Shown piece after piece: positions 1-11,254 of a DNA stretch of 64,000 nt. Within the stretch, counting starts at the first letter, position 1, and every line of letters begins with the position of its first letter. The DNA comes from Isoetes taiwanensis. Lineage: Eukaryota > Streptophyta > Lycopodiopsida > Isoetales > Isoetaceae. The stretch spans positions 3,046,706-3,110,705 of the forward strand of contig JAJEKV010000085.1 in assembly GCA_021234155.1 (NCBI GenBank). Reading direction: 5' to 3'. The notes under the pieces were generated by a model. It saw only the letters and a list, made by a program, of their open reading frames with translations. It was not told the origin of the DNA and did not search any database. The translations under genes were made by a program, and so were the position numbers.

Positions 1-36
1 GTTTGTCTAAGAAGGCGTAAACGAGGAGAGTCATCC

Positions 37-1525
37 TCACCATCCAGGAGTCTCCAAATGAACTTTGAGATAAGAACTTTGCTCTGCAGTAGAAAGTCCA
101 TCATACCCAGACCACCTGCCCATTTTGGAAGGATGCACTTCGACCAAGCCATACCTGTGAACTCGTCTCTTTAATCCTGGTTTGTCAAAACCATTAGCTA
201 TGAAGAAGTTCTCTACTAAATTCTTGATATCATGTGCTGCATAGATCGGATTGAAATTAATATACATAAATGGCATAACCTGCGATATTATGATATTCCT
301 GGCTTGCATATAAGGTCTACAGCCACTTCCATGTATAAGCTTCACTGCCCTAAATGGTAGCTGCTCATGTTCATCATATTTAAAGGTTTGGAACAGTCCC
401 ATCCCTTTGTCAAAAATCTTTATAGACATGTTAAGAAAGTTCACTTCACTCCCAAAAGGACAATTCAAAGTGTTTTCGGAATATATGGTTTCTTCCTTGA
501 TCTTTAGAGATACTAGGTCATATATCTGTAATTCCCTTTCCTTGTATATTCCTGGAACTTCTTAATGCTTGGACAGTTTACAGCTAATAGATCATCCATG
601 TATCTAAATACTAATCTAAACATTCTTATTTCCTCATACCTGCCTTGTTTTGCTAAATCTTTGATGAATTGCAATTCGAACCAGGCAAGACAAATATTGC
701 ACCAGCAAGGGCTACAAGAGAAGCCCATGGGAATATCCGACACTCGCTGCCATAAACCTTTTCCCGTTTGTATATAGCAGTTAGTAGGTAGCCACGAATT
801 GATTTTTACAAAAGCCTGTTGGCTCATCATATCCCAATACTTGCTTTGAGGAGCTGTTTTAAACCATTTGGCTATGAACCCCCCATTACTAGATTTTTTT
901 ATCCATAACTTACATTTTTTGTTCTTTTTGCTCATAATTTTCCATGCCATATTTGCAATTTTTTCGCATATTCCACAGATACCATTGTCCCCTAACAATG
1001 GGATGCTTTCATAGCATCTAGTGATGTCTGCCACAAACAATTCAATTTTGTTAGGCAGGTTAAGTGCTATGCCGTAGATAGAGTTAACAATCCAATTACT
1101 ATTTACTTTTCCTGGTAAAAAAGTATTAATGTTGTTACAAGCATCTTTGGTGATTTCCGGCCATTTTTCCAGAATGGTGTTGAGGATGGCTGTTACTATT
1201 TGAGCAATTTCTGTATAAATGGTCCCATGAGCATTGGTAATCCACCTATAGCTTTTTTTGTGCGCTTTAAAGATCCCTAATAAATATGGAAGTTTTTCAG
1301 ATTCAAAGGTGACATTTCCTAGACAATTTCTAATGTCATTTTGTAATTCAAGACTCTCCTCATTAGCAACCCCCAACAGAATGAAGTCTGAGTTGTCCAG
1401 TCTCTTTAAAGCTTCATCCCTAATATGTTTTGGGCAAATGAACCATGGGTTATTGGATGCTTTGTCAATCCCTGAGATGTATAGGTTTCTGGTAAGCCAA
1501 TCCAGGTTTTTTACTACCTTCGGTC
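37..1525 (-). pseudogene. Penelope-like reverse transcriptase relic
   Basis: The frame is open on the minus strand from about 1525 to 513, then shifts and continues from about 540 to 37. Visible reverse-transcriptase motifs, in order: an N-terminal basic block GIFKAHKKSYRWITNA, the acidic palm strand FVADITRCYESIP, the primer-grip-like DIPMGFSCSPCWCN, and the catalytic FRYMDDLLA. The PMG-SP and RYMDDLLA pattern resembles telomerase/Penelope-type RTs and not LINE, copia or gypsy enzymes. The second part (37-468) would be the thumb and C-terminal region. I see no GIY-YIG endonuclease, but any 3' part may lie beyond the left edge. At least one frameshift makes this copy dead. Such a protein would copy element RNA into DNA. 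The RT class is fairly secure; the subfamily is inferred. Confidence 0.72.
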
Positions 1526-1539
1526 ACTGATGGGAAACT

Positions 1540-2035
1540 TTTTGATAACATCATTTTTACATGCCTCACGAAGCAAAAAGGCGCAACAAGAGGCTTGGGT
1601 CGTTTTAGGTATTGGATGCAATTTCGCAGCTGATTAGATCATTTTGTCGAGGAAAACATGTACATCTATATTACAAGAAAATTATCGCGACGACTTTGGC
1701 TTTTGTTGACTGCTTCATTCTGGTTTTTGGGCGCCTGGTTCTGGCTTTGATGTTGTAACTTATTAGCTTCTTAAATCCATGTGCTACCTTAATGGCACAT
1801 GTCTGAATGGGAGATGGCACTAAACACGCGCATTTTGAACTCAAACGTAAAGGGTAAACAGATCTGAAATCTAGTGTTTATCGTGTACACTAGTTGTTTT
1901 ATCAAGACTTTTCAGGTCCATGAGTTCGTTGGAAGATGCATATCTTCAACCGCTGCTCAAGGATGCCAGCCAACAGTTTTGCAAAGAGGGAGCTGACCAT
2001 AATAGTGTGATAGTTGGCTGGGCATTGAGGGTCCC
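1540..2035. other. gene-free spacer
   Basis: I see no coding frame, RNA gene or clear repeat between the Penelope-like relic and the next LINE fragment. Confidence 0.4.
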
Positions 2036-2039
2036 CTGC

Positions 2040-2790
2040 CTTGTATATGGGCACAACTCACCACTGCGGAGGGAAGCCTTCTTGCAATGTTTTATTGAAT
2101 AGTGCCGTGACGACAGGCACCAGTGGAGGCCCAGCCCACTTCAGAAGTTCCGCCTGCATGCCATTTAAATCTGATGCCTTCCCATTAGCTAGGCGTTGCA
2201 GGCCCATGATGACATCGCTCTCTGTGATGACCAGAGCCAGGCTCATCTGTGGAGGTACTGGTGCCCGGCCCCCGAACGGATCGTAAAGTTGTTGCAAGTA
2301 TTGTACCCATTGCTCCAAGGTGATGTTCCCTGTGGGTTGTACAGCTTTTCTCAATACTTTTCTTTAAAATGTCCTAGGATGCCGATCCAGGAGACCGAAC
2401 ATCTGTTGCTAGTGCTCTGCAAGGTATCTAGCTTTCTTGTTCTTGAGGAAGGAGCGGTATTCTCTGATGGCCTGTGGGCGGGAGGTGGGATCCTGACTTG
2501 TCGGAGTTCGCATTTGATCTCCCGACACTCATCATCGAACCATCTGTTGCGGGGAAAGGTGGTAGCGCCCGAGGTCCTTCATGAGTGGCCTCTCCCAAAG
2601 CATCTTTCAGTAGCTTTCAGAAGCAGATGAGTCACCTGAACAGATTGCTGCTAAAGTGTAGGGAGTTGTAGTAGTCCCCCCAGATCATGCTCAAGCATCT
2701 GGGCATAGGTCCCTGCACAGTCGTAATCCAGGCGCAGCCGGGGCACCTGGGGTGTTGAGGCAATGTAATGGACCACAACCATGTCTAAGA
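2040..2790 (-). mobile_element. LINE fragment: endonuclease-RT linker and RT start
   Basis: Minus-strand frames in this stretch match the part of a plant LINE ORF2 between the endonuclease and the RT fingers. Near 2770 the frame reads PRLRLDYDCAGTYAQ, equivalent to the post-endonuclease linker of the 8.6-9.0 kb LINE. At 2058-2354 it reads LANGKASDLNGMQAELLKWAG, a pattern typical of the entrance to LINE RT domains. Frames are broken between these blocks, and no catalytic YADD is present. It is a truncated, dead copy. The family assignment rests on similarity to the other LINE relics in the window. Confidence 0.65.
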
Positions 2791-2799
2791 GACTTGAAA

Positions 2800-3420
2800 G
2801 CTTTGAGAATAACCAAAAGCCACCGTTGCATGAACTAACATGAATCACCAATTCATGACGAATGCAATTAAGGAAAAGTTCACGAGTAGAGAAAATGCCA
2901 GAATATCTACACGAAGATGGCGGACAAAGTTTATATACAAGACATTGGAATATCTGACTCACCCGACAACTCGTGCTAAAGTACTCATCATGTAGGTGAA
3001 GTGCCAATACGTCACCAAAAGGAGGCAACTGGCGGGTGTTGATTAAAGACAAGAGATAGTGAGGAACTGCCAAAAATGCAATGAAGCAACTAAATGCAAA
3101 GCCGACCTGGCTTAAAAAAGCAACATACAAAGTAGTAGTCCCTTTTTGAACTATGTGGACACCGAGCTGACAATGATCCCCATCAATGTCGACTAGAGAT
3201 GGCATCACCCCCTCGTAACATGGAAACGTGCAGGAAACCGGACCAGATGGAGAAAATGCCGAGAAGGCAGTCTCACGTTGACCTCACGTATGTGTGTTTT
3301 CAAGACTGAAGATCTAAGGTGCACAGGATGCAAAGATAGAACATCATAGAATGCTAAGCAACACACAAGGCATCAAACTGAAGTCACGATATGCTCAAAT
3401 GAATGCTCATACCAAAAAAT
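2800..3420. other. gene-free spacer
   Basis: Open frames on the minus strand (2651-3208) overlap the LINE end but show no conserved domain. Nothing else is recognisable here. Confidence 0.35.
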
Positions 3421-5450
3421 GAAACTTTTTGTGCAAAATGCTCATATACAAGAGCAACTGGGTAATGGAGCAAAAAGGGGGTAAAAAGAAAGAATAAAAA
3501 ATGAACTTAAAGAACTAAATGAGATGCAGACTTTAAAAAAACATAGAGCAAATAGAGAACAAACACAACTTGAACTAAAAAACATTAAAAGAGAATCTAA
3601 GACTAACTGACTAGGGAAGGCAAATGCAACTAATGGAAGCAAAAAAAACGAATGGGATAAAAGGGGCTAACCAAGCAGAACAGACTAAGCAAGACTAGAG
3701 AAGAAACGCAGGTCACCAGAAAATATGATTGGAAAGGATGTGGTGCAAAGGGGAAAGTGGCACGTGGAACAAGAGCAAACAAGATGAATTGGAAATAGTA
3801 AAACAAAAATGGAATGACAAACAGAATGGGACAAGTTAAGACGAATAGAGCAAGTGGGAGGAAACTAAGAATGGACAAACGGGACAAATGGATCAAAGAA
3901 GGTGTCGGATGACTAGCAAATAAAACAAGAAGAGGTGGTGGGTAATGAAGGTCAACAAGAAGAGGTGGCGAATGGACAACCACACAAATAAGACAAATGA
4001 AAGGCTAGGGACATAATGGGGACTAAAGCTGATGGAGGAAGAAAGAAGAAAGAAAATGGTGTGTTTATTGTCCGCGAGACCATCAGGTCTATAAGACATC
4101 AAAATTGCTTATACATCGTCCATCCGATCAAATGAGCTCTCCATTAGAGCATCATTGTCCTCTCTCTCCTCATCTTCATATAACTCTAACAATTGTTTAT
4201 AGAATGATAGAAAAAAAATGAATGTATCAGAAAACAAAAGATAGGGCAAACATGCAAAGGAGTTGAAGGAAACCAAGGAAGTCATAGACTTGACAAAGCA
4301 TGCTTCAATGCTTCAAAAATTGGGCATTCCATGCTTCAAAAATAAATCAGACTATAGGCAAGAAAAACAACAAATAAGTGAGACGGTCACTCTAAGCTAA
4401 ACATCCACCATGGAAACAAATAGGACTTAGAAAAGAAAGCAAAACTAAAGATGAATTTTAAACAAGCAAATAACTACCAAACAAGAATGAATACCACATG
4501 CTAGTCCTGCGGACAATGTCCAGGAGAGCTTTCTAAGGATGTACCCGTACCCTGGTGCCTCCTACACATAGAGAAAGTGAAGGATATATGTGCCATCAAA
4601 CAAATGCTTGTCTTATATCCGTAATGAAGATATTGAACCCGCAAATGCTATCCCAAAATGCTTCGAGAAAGTGAATATGCTGGTTTCTACTGATTGAGAA
4701 TTTATGGTGCAAAGAATGCACTATCGAAAAAACTCATATCCAACAAATGAGTTGGATGGTGCATACGCAAAGAGAGTGGGTGCAAATCCGGACTATCTAG
4801 CTGCACCTGCTTATTAGCGACAATTACAATCAAGAAAAACATTATGATGTTAATCACATACTGTACGAATTTGATGCAATGTTAATCACATTACATACGA
4901 TGTGACGCAAAATCCAAAACTCGGAATTCGTGTTCTACACAGAGGCAAAAATTTTGGAAAGATTTTGAAAAGACCAGGGCCGATGCTCAAAGGGGTCAAA
5001 AGAACTTATGGAACTCAAAAGAGGGACAACTGGCATCATGAAATCACTGGGGAAGAAAGGAATGGACCACGAAGGAACATATATGACCGACTAGACTAAT
5101 CATACGAAGGGCACGAAGACAAGCCTAAGACGGGAACCACCATAATGGAGAATCCAAAACCAGAGGAATCCAAAGCACAACTAAGAATTCAAAAACAATA
5201 TCACACAAATTGTTCAATAAAAGCTGGAGTTCACAACATCGGGTCGACGTAAACTAAAGATCACTGAAGTGGATCAACTAGTTAATGAACCAAAGGGAGC
5301 TATAAAAGAAGACAACATTAAGAATGGATCTAAAGAAGAATGCAATAAATAAAACCAAAAGGGCCTAAAAAGAAACCATGCAAAAAGTCTAAAGCAAGAC
5401 ATCCCATGTAATAAAAACATTATTTAGCAAACATATAAGGCCGAATATGC
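3420..5450. other. purine-skewed gene-free region
   Basis: The plus strand is strikingly rich in A and G and poor in T for about 2 kb, for example the runs around 3480-3600 and 3660-3780. The minus-strand open frames here (3442-4102) are leucine/serine/phenylalanine-rich strings that simply reflect the pyrimidine-rich complement, so I do not call them genes. No terminal repeats, RT motifs or RNA genes were seen. Confidence 0.5.
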
Positions 5451-6030
5451 ATCAAACGTATTGAGTAGAATGTTAGAGACCAAAGAAACTGTACATATGA
5501 ACTGGATCCAATCTGTGCATATGAACTGTTGCAGAATTAAAAAAGAAACCCTGGATCCAATCTAACATCGGGCCGAAAAGCTTAAACAGATTCCAAAGGC
5601 AGATTGTGGGACAAAGGCGTGTCAAGATATCGGATTTATACTCTTGTAGAGCAAAATCTTTCCAGACGTTACAAATACATACCAGATCAAGCCCATTCGA
5701 AAGCTCCGGCCAAAAACCACTTCTGAAGCTTTCCTATAGCCTTCCCTTGACATGCAAAAGAAACCTCGAGAAAACACACACAAGTAATAAGTGGGAGAAG
5801 TAAAGGCTGAAGTTCCCAAAGGTCTGCAGAAAAGGGAATTTGAGGATCGATTCAGACTTTTGTGAAAGAAGCTCAACCTGAGGATGATGCCACCGACAAA
5901 AAACCTGCCTTTACGCCACCGACAAAAACTTGCTTCTGAGAAGAACCTAGCTTTTGGCAAATGGCCTGGCTATGTAAATCGATGTGCCCAACCACGCAAT
6001 GATAGATTTAAATTCTACACACAAATCCAA
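5450..6030. other. gene-free spacer
   Basis: The phrase CATATGAACTG recurs near 5496 and 5519, together with CTGGATCCAATCT near 5503 and 5551: a minor local duplication. No gene is supported. Confidence 0.35.
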
Positions 6031-6211
6031 GAACAGAAATAGAATAGAATAGAATAGTTTTTTTAACGTCCACGAAGACCAATAGGTCATGGGACCCATA
6101 CAATGGGCTAGTACAATCATTACTACTAGGATTAAAAAACCCCTGCCTCGAAAGGTTTTCAAGGGAAAAACCTTTGCAGTAATGATGATACTAGACAAGC
6201 TTAGATAATGA

Positions 6212-6502
6212 CTACTGAGGGCTCAGTAATTGCAGACGTTTATCTAGAACCTCAAGTATGTATAATGCCAAGTCATGCATGATGATGCACCGAGAAGTTG
6301 TGGAGGCGTGGAATGGAATGCTAAAGGTCGAAAAATGAACAAGGACTATCTCAAAAGCGGGGCAACTCGGAAGAGTATGGCTTTCATCTTCAATAACATG
6401 GCAGAATCGCAAGCACATAGTCAAAGCTTCAGCGGCAATTAGGCCGCTCCCATCTACCTGTCTCAATCCGTAGCACTGTGGGACCCGTGCGAATTGATGC
6501 AA
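6212..6502 (-). pseudogene. LINE zinc-binding C-terminus (zf-RVT-like)
   Basis: The frame contains CHVIEDESHTLPSCPAF, the C-terminal cysteine/histidine segment found at the end of plant LINE ORF2 proteins. A better preserved relative is at 14.5-14.9 kb. Confidence 0.65.
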
Positions 6503-7320
6503 TAGCTACAAGCTTGTTCCCGGACAATGAAGCAAACAAATAAGCTTGGGGCCCCTGGTGCCAAAGTGGGATTTTTGTGTGCATGATAATGACCGGTTTT
6601 CACTTGGGCCAAAGTAATCTGCCGTCCCATATCTTTTGAGAAAAAGCGACCATTAAGATATTGTTGCAAAATTCGGGATCGAATCGGCAAGCATCGAGGC
6701 GGTCTCGCTGGTTGCCCAATTGAAACATGCAAACCATGTAGTGCAATGCTCTTTCCAACATCGTTTCAAAATTAAGGAGATTCAGCCATGGCAAGTGCAA
6801 GAACGGGATACCTAACATCGTCCATGTGGTGCACCTTGCGGATATAGTGGAGATGGCGCTTCATGGCGGAATGTTGAAGAGGCCAAAAACTGTCTCTTGT
6901 AAAAGAATAGCATAGGGCACCGTTCTTTTAACTCAAAGGTACGTAGTGAGAAAAGGACTTTGCACCCGCCCAAGCTCTCCCAAGCACTAGCACTAATGGC
7001 GTGCCCCTTTTGTAGAACCATACAAGAAAAACGGGCTCTACCAAAGCCCTGAAACAAGTGGGCTTTCCGTGGCCAATCATGAATTTCTTTTGAAAACAAT
7101 TGTTTTGCATTGCATAGAGTGCTCTCCATCCATAGTGACCACCGGCTTGGTAATACATGTCCCGAGTGTGTTCTTTGAAATTCTACACCAAGATACTTGT
7201 AGCTATCTACAACTTCAACCAGTGGCTATCATAGTGCATAGGGGAACATTGTGGCGAGAAGATTGAACTACCAAAAGCTTAGTCTTTGCGCATTAAGATA
7301 GATTTTGTGTTCTCCGTAAA

Positions 7321-7663
7321 CTATGCGAGCATGTAAATGTTCTTGCATACTAGCGGCGGTATGTGCGATTGGTGAAACATCATCAAAGCATACATAAGTT
7401 GCCTAATGATATAGTGTGCCAAATGTGGACCTCCGCCGCCATGATTATCAAGCCATTCTTCCAATTGATCAATGTACAAGCCAAAAAGTGTAGGAGATAA
7501 AGGGCAACCACCGCCGAACTCCAATATTGCTAGTGATTTGAGTACCGATCTTTGGAAATTTAGCAAAAACCCTTTCATAGAGCCGATAAAGCGCATTTTG
7601 AAGATCTTGTGGAACCCCAAGTGCACAAGGCTGCCAAAGAAGCTTCAGCGTGGTGCGTATCAA
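7321..7663 (-). pseudogene. LINE reverse-transcriptase palm relic
   Basis: Overlapping minus-strand frames give the G-CPLSPTLFGLYIDQLEEW block followed by a GGGGPHLAHYIIRQLMYA approach to the catalytic site. The YADD aspartates are displaced by a frame change and the frames alternate, so the enzyme is dead. The same block is intact in the LINE at 55.7 kb. Confidence 0.7.
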
Positions 7664-8578
7664 AAGCGTAAGTAAAATCTACAAAGCATATATAGAGGTC
7701 TTGTTTCAAACTTCGACTATGTTCAATAAGCATGCGCAATGTGAAAATATGGTCTATTGTAGAATGACATGGACGAAAGCACGCCTTTGTCCCTACGACG
7801 CATACACCAAATATGTTACGCCCATGATGTCAACTAGTTTGGAAAAGGCGGCTAAGAGCTTGAAAAATATGGGATTGACCATGATCATGCGATAATTAAA
7901 AGGGCCATTCTTATTATCACTTTGTGAATTGGTACGACCCTGCTGATGGCCCAAGTTTCTAGTAATCCTTCTTGCAAAGCTTGATTTAAAAGAGCAGTGA
8001 TGATTGGACGCAACAACGGGGCCCCCATTTAAGCAATTCTGCTTGCAAACCTTGAAGATCAGGAGACTTGCCATTAGATAGATATCGCAATCCTTCTCTG
8101 ACTTCCTCCTCTGTGAATTTAAGAATATTACCTACCAAAGGAGGCACCTTGAATTAAGGACCCGGGATGATCATATAAGTGGACCAATCGCTCATCCCAT
8201 TCTTTGCATAGAAATATGTCCAAGGGTAGGAGGTGGTCGATATAATATTTTGCAAAAGGTCCGAGGTTCACGTAGCATCATAATTCAAACATTTGTTACG
8301 GTGCTTTCAAAGAAGAAAAGCGTGCCTTCTTGCGTTTCAAAACAGACTTATAATTATGAATGGCATTATGTCGCGTATCGGCTCAACTATCATTCGCGAA
8401 TTGTTTTTAAGCCGCTTGCGGTCTTCATCAAACCGGGCATTTCTAGGAAAGGATTTCCTACCAAAGATGAGCAACAACACCAGTCGTGTACCAAAGCAAG
8501 AATAGATAGCAGAAGTAAGCAAAGTATCAAACAAATGTCGCATTCGCTCTTGAAGAGTTGGGTAATCCAAAATACACA

Positions 8579-9019
8579 TTACATGAGAGCTAATGTCTGT
8601 TCATATTCAAAAGATCTAGAATAAGTCAAGCGAATGCGAGGGACAGGAGTCTGGATAGCAATGGGTTGAAGAGGTGGAAGCTGCCACTTTAATGACAAAT
8701 AAAGTGGATAGTGATCAGATTTTATCTCCTCATCTCTATGCCTTGTGCCAATTCGAAAATCTGAAATGAGATCCAAGGCTTGCACTTGGGAAATGACATA
8801 ATCAACAACACTAGTACCACCACCCTGCCTATCCTGTCTGCATGTAATACCTTTAGAGTGTGGCCATTGCTCTAAGCCATTACAAAGTACCATCTCAAAG
8901 ACTTCACACAACTGGATGAGCTCCAAAAAACAGATTCTAGAACTAAAGACCACCAAATACCAAGCCCATGACATTAGATCCTCTAAAGGAATAAGACGAT
9001 TTAAAGTCACAGCAAACAA
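8579..9019 (-). pseudogene. LINE endonuclease (EEP) C-terminal relic
   Basis: This 146-codon minus-strand frame carries FRIGTRHRDEEIKSDHYPLY, matching the C-terminal catalytic part of LINE apurinic-type endonucleases, where the S-D-H triad is essential for nicking target DNA. The N-terminal half is missing. The neighbouring frames continue into the RT of the same element. Confidence 0.7.
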
Positions 9020-9188
9020 ACCATCAGCGCTTGTGAAAACTTGAACTATATGTTAGAAAAGGAATAACAGATTCTAGAACTAAAGACCACCAAATACCAA
9101 GCCCATGACATTAGATCCTCTAAAGGAATAAGACGATTTAAAGTCACAGCAAACAAACCATCAGCGCTTGTGAAAACTTGAACTATAT
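8931..9188. repeat. Tandem 122-bp duplication inside LINE
   Basis: A block of about 122 bp starting CAGATTCTAGAACTAAAGAC occurs at 8931-9052 and again at 9067-9188, virtually identical, with 14 bp between. It lies in the LINE endonuclease portion. The near-identity means it arose recently compared with decay of the LINE. Confidence 0.9.
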
Positions 9189-9249
9189 GCCGAGAAAACC
9201 ATAACCACACAAACTTGATTCGTACCTGGCAACGGAGAAGCAAAATTGA

Positions 9250-9880
9250 TTCGTAGTGGTAGAGTATCTGGTAGCTGGCAGAAGACTAGGCATGAAATGA
9301 AACAGATTGAAAACTTGTGGAGGCAAAAGAGAAAGAATGACAAGAAACTCTGGAACAAAGAGAATTCAGCTCAGAGGAAACGCCGATGAGAATAGCTTGC
9401 AAGCAACAGGGATATATAGCAGTCAAAGCAAAAGAAAGTCTGTGCCATAGAAAGCTCAGGCTATAATTTGATCCTACGTCCAAAATGGCATGGCGTCAAA
9501 ACAAGCGTCCCTTTCCCTAGAATGATGGTTTTCTTCTATATAAGAAGAGAACCATAGTAGAAGAGAACCATAGTACTCTTTTCTGATATATTGGTTTTTA
9601 ATTTAGGTTTCATTGCGTTGTACATTATACATCATGCCAGTTTTTATTTATTTATTTTGCATCCATCAAGACATCTCTCCGTATCCCACATCGCTGCCCT
9701 TATTGAAACATATAAACTTTATATGTTGCTCTATTTTATTACTATTTTAAATTTCTAATTAAATATATAAATAAAATGATTTGAATAGGTGTATAATATC
9801 ATTACAGATGTTTTTTACTTTGTTTACCAATCGCTACACCATCCCCGGGGCCCCGAAGATGCCTAAATTTCTTTTAGCTA
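9250..9880. other. gene-free spacer
   Basis: AT-rich DNA with a short internal repeat (AGAGAACCATAGTA twice near 9545-9572). No gene is seen. Confidence 0.4.
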
Positions 9881-9884
9881 ATGG

Positions 9885-10275
9885 AAACTATTACATCCAC
9901 ACCTTTAAATTAAATTACCCATGAAACCCCATTTAGTTTGGGTGCATACTCACACGGAGGGTAACGTAGGGCAGGGAGCGCCCCTTTTGTACTTTCTGAA
10001 ACCATATAATACATGTATAACATCAGATACTATTTTGTACATTGCCTCAAACCTTATAGTATTTTGCAAACCTTGCTATATAGTATACCCAAATTTGTAC
10101 GAGCATACCCCATAAACGAAGATCGCAATCTATGTCTAAATCGAGGAATAATTTGAAAATATACCCATCCAACAGCTCTCGATTGCCGGAGTCAACACCC
10201 GTGTGACTATGCACCCAAACCAAAGGGAACTTTATAGGGGATTTAATGTAAAAGTGTTGGATGTAACGGTTCTGT
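9885..10275. repeat. Foldback MITE, copy A (diverged)
   Basis: The left arm (about 9890-9965) and right arm (about 10193-10270) are inverted copies that both contain TTTGGGTGCATA-TCACACGG. The interior matches copy B at 13349-13786, for example GTAACGTAGGGCAGGGAGCG against GTGACGTAGGGCAGCGAGAG, and CATACCCCATAAACGA against CATACCCCACAAACGA. No coding capacity. It ends about 30 bp before the long inverted repeat that bounds the HUH element. Confidence 0.8.
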
Positions 10276-10301
10276 ATAGGCAAATCTCGCCCATCGACTA
10301 A

Positions 10302-10430
10302 AGGTAATATCTAGCATTATAACAGGTTTTTTTTTGTGATTTTGTATGCTTTTTGGCATGGTTTTCCTATGATTTTAGTGCTCTATTCATTGGACCATAC
10401 TAAATAGTATTTCTAGAGTGCGACTTTTTT
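10302..10430 (+). repeat. Left arm of long inverted repeat
   Basis: It pairs with 15095-15211 in inverted orientation, with roughly 80% identity by eye, including TATGGTTTTCCTATGATT and TAAATAGTATTTCTAGAGTG. Confidence 0.85.
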
Positions 10431-10527
10431 GGAGCGTTGATCTGGATTAACTTCAACAATCTAACGGTTGTTATTTTGACCTCCTTATTCATATGCATGA
10501 AACCAAAAAAGTTCTCTTCTCTCAGGT

Positions 10528-10736
10528 CTTCAATCCGGCACTTTTTGGCTTTGCTTCAAACCCTCGCAAGCATAAGTTTCCTGAATATCTAGCCTGCCAT
10601 GGCATAGCCAGAATCTGCATGCCACGGCCATTACCACACAGCCGATTTGCCTCAAAACAATACTTGTTCACTGCTGTGGCCTTCAATCCGGCACTTTTTG
10701 GCTTTGCTTCAAACCCTCGCAAGCATAAGTTTCCTC
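10528..10736 (+). repeat. Two 56-bp direct repeats upstream of HUH gene
   Basis: The block CTTCAATCCGGCACTTTTTG plus its continuation to AAGCATAAGTTTCCT occurs at 10529-10583 and 10681-10735, essentially identical, with a period of about 152 bp. It lies between the left inverted repeat and the HUH open frame. It could be regulatory, a Rep-binding array or a chance duplication. Confidence 0.85.
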
Positions 10737-11059
10737 AAATCGGCTAGTTTGGACCTGTGAAAGGCCTAATTTACGCAGGATTCACGCTTCTTGGCTCGAT
10801 CCAGCAGTTTCGACCTGTTGTAGGACCATCTTTTCCCCATGCTCTGGGAACACTATAGTTACATTCGGCCCTCAGAATCCATGTCTTGAAGCAAGCAGCT
10901 GCCATCATCGAATGCAGAAACCCTAACCGTGCCCTAATTTCTAAAGTGTCGAAAATCCCATTCTTTCCTTAACTATTTCTCTTTAAAATGTCGCCCTTCC
11001 ATTCAATATCTAGTGCCCATCCTTTAAGCTTGAAAACTTAAAATCTCACCCTTCCTTTC

Positions 11060-11240
11060 AATATCTACCATTATGCTAGATATTGGCCATTTTGTTACTA
11101 TGCAAAAATAAAATGCTACATCATAACATCTACTATATTAGTTTTTATGGTTTATAGTATTAGAAGCTTGTGTTACTCATATTATTTTTACCATTACTAG
11201 TTATTAACAATTGTGTTGTTTTTTTAATGGTAGATATTAG
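11060..11240. promoter_or_regulatory. Internal copies of element-end motif before HUH gene
   Basis: AATATCTACCATTATGCTAG followed by ATATTGG (11060-11086) repeats the terminal motif of the 10302/15211 inverted repeats. Its reverse half, ATGGTAGATATTAG, recurs just before the start codon (about 11227-11240). Rep-type HUH enzymes commonly bind short iterated sites near their nicking site; that role here is inference only. Confidence 0.4.
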
Positions 11241-11254
11241 TTCCAAATACTACA

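Larger units (their letters stand above)
6038..9050 (-). mobile_element. Decayed LINE (EEP end, RT, zinc-binding end, 3' tail)
   Basis: Read right to left on the minus strand, this is a 5'-truncated LINE ORF2. The endonuclease C-terminus lies at 8579-9019 and contains KSDHYPLYLSLKW, the conserved SDH block of EEP nucleases. RT pieces follow at 7321-8100, including the GCPLSPTLFGLYIDQLEEWL block and a mutated catalytic loop (YALMMF where YADD is expected). A zf-RVT-like end lies at 6212-6502 (VIEDESHTLPSCPAF). The 3' UTR tail at 6060-6200 matches tails at 17.6, 31.9, 54.4 and 62.2 kb. The element ends in a GAATA pentanucleotide repeat (about 6040-6058), not poly-A. Many stops and frameshifts; inactive. 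Confidence 0.82.

Noticed and set aside
3442-4102. Minus-strand membrane-protein genes
   Set aside because: The hydrophobic frames simply reflect pyrimidine-rich DNA; no conserved motif or splice structure.
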